Shown here in pieces: positions 6,533 through 6,748 of a DNA stretch of 6,748 nt. This DNA comes from an uncultured Flavobacteriaceae bacterium. GTDB lineage: Bacteria; Bacteroidota; Bacteroidia; Flavobacteriales; Flavobacteriaceae. The notes under the pieces were generated by a model that saw only the letters and a list, made by a program, of their open reading frames with translations, did not search any database and was not told the DNA's origin. The stretch spans positions 1-6,748 of the forward strand of contig CALZKX010000377.1 in assembly GCA_945788155.1 (NCBI GenBank), read 5' to 3'. Numbering within the stretch: position 1 is the first letter of the stretch; every line of letters starts with the position of its first letter. The position numbers and the translations under genes were made by a program.

Positions 6533-6606
6533 ATTCCTTTTTAAGGGAATAAACAAATATATTCCTTTTTTATGGAATAAACAAATATATTCCTTTTTAG
6601 AGGAAT
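6533..6606. repeat. Three ATTCC-N8-GGAAT inverted repeats, 28-bp period
   Basis: Three 18-bp inverted repeats lie at 6533-6550, 6561-6578 and 6589-6606. Each has perfect 5-base arms ATTCC and GGAAT around an 8-base T-rich spacer (TTTTTAAG, TTTTTTAT, TTTTTAGA). The two 10-base linkers (6551-6560 and 6579-6588) are both AAACAAATAT. The period is exactly 28 bp. The arms are identical in all units while the spacers differ, as expected for dimeric protein-binding sites. They cover the start point, the -7/-33 spacer and the region upstream of -33 of the SatD promoter, so they are probably operators; the SatD helix-turn-helix is a natural candidate to bind them. Confidence 0.85.
6554..6585 (-). promoter_or_regulatory. 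Promoter of the SatD-DUF3307 operon, made from the repeat
   Basis: Read on the minus strand, TTTG (6585-6582) is followed after 20 bases by TATATTTG (6561-6554), a full match to the Bacteroidota -33/-7 consensus. Both elements come from the same position in successive repeat units. Transcription should start near 6547-6549, inside the first inverted repeat, giving a leader of about 36 bases. A second TATATTTG (6589-6582) has no matching -33 element further upstream. Confidence 0.72.
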
Positions 6607-6622
6607 TAATAAAATTATTAAT
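6605..6622. repeat. A/T-only perfect palindrome at the rmuC stop
   Basis: ATTAATAA (6605-6612) and TTATTAAT (6615-6622) are perfect 8-base arms separated by AA. The palindrome covers the rmuC TAA stop codon and touches the third ATTCC/GGAAT unit. It has no G or C and no following U-run, so it is a poor intrinsic terminator. It may be a weak end signal for rmuC, part of the regulatory region, or chance in A/T-rich DNA. Confidence 0.45.
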
Positions 6623-6748
6623 CTATGTCTTCAGCACGTTTTATAATAGCTTCTGGAAGCGATTTCTTTGCTTTAGCTCCTAGTTTTTTAAGCATTTCGA
6701 CACTTTTAATAAGGTTACCTCTGCCTTCAACTAACTTGTTCATTGCTG
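6618..6748 (-). CDS. rmuC: DNA recombination protein RmuC, C-terminal end
   Basis: The last 42 complete codons plus the stop (TAA, 6620-6618) of a gene that starts beyond the right edge. The visible end reads AMNKLVEGRGNLIKSVEMLK, then KLGAKAKKSLPEAII and KRAEDID. The KL-x-x-GRGNLI block followed by LGAK-x-KKSLP is the conserved tail of RmuC proteins. RmuC is a coiled-coil protein with a PD-(D/E)XK nuclease-like domain, linked in E. coli to limiting recombination at inverted repeats; that domain is outside the window. The methionine at 6743 is internal: the frame stays open upstream and the motif continues across it. The SatD gene follows on the same strand 105 bases later but has its own promoter. 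Confidence 0.75.
   Translation of the reverse strand, partial: AMNKLVEGRGNLIKSVEMLKKLGAKAKKSLPEAIIKRAEDID

Noticed and set aside
6533..6606. CRISPR array
   Set aside because: The unit is 28 bp with three copies, but the copies are directly adjacent and there are no unique spacers of 30-40 bases; the only variable parts are the 8-base centres.

Overview
The window looks like chromosome from a low-GC member of the Bacteroidota, most likely the family Flavobacteriaceae. The evidence is a secreted protein with a type IX secretion C-terminal sorting domain, several TAnnTTTG-type -7 promoter boxes (the Bacteroidota consensus), A-rich start regions without Shine-Dalgarno sequences, and a short, 950-residue CarB.

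Layout, left to right. Positions 1-326 hold the end of a lytic transglycosylase gene (+). It converges on a small membrane-anchored TPR protein (339-917, -). A divergent promoter region (918-1076) then drives rpmH (ribosomal protein L34, 1077-1238, +), a 53-residue gene that is easy to miss. A hairpin terminator follows rpmH, and next comes carB (1349-4201, +), the large subunit of carbamoyl-phosphate synthetase without the usual C-terminal allosteric domain. A T9SS-exported protein (4281-5147, +) follows and ends at a strong terminator. The right-hand part is entirely on the minus strand: the end of rmuC (6618-6748), then a two-gene unit made of a SatD-family protein with a C-terminal helix-turn-helix (5901-6512) and a DUF3307 membrane protein (5200-5904). 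The two genes overlap by four bases.

Most of the window is housekeeping: cell-wall turnover, translation, pyrimidine/arginine precursor supply and DNA maintenance. The most interesting part is the SatD-DUF3307 module. Its promoter region holds three copies of an ATTCC-N8-GGAAT inverted repeat at an exact 28-bp period. The promoter is built from the repeat itself: TTTG of one unit lies 20 bp upstream of TATATTTG of the next. My inference is that this is a self-regulated cassette, in which a cytosolic protein with a possible nucleotide-cyclase-like fold and a DNA-binding tail controls a polytopic membrane protein of unknown function. No mobile elements, tRNA or rRNA genes, or CRISPR arrays were seen, and no stretch over 300 bases lacks a gene.
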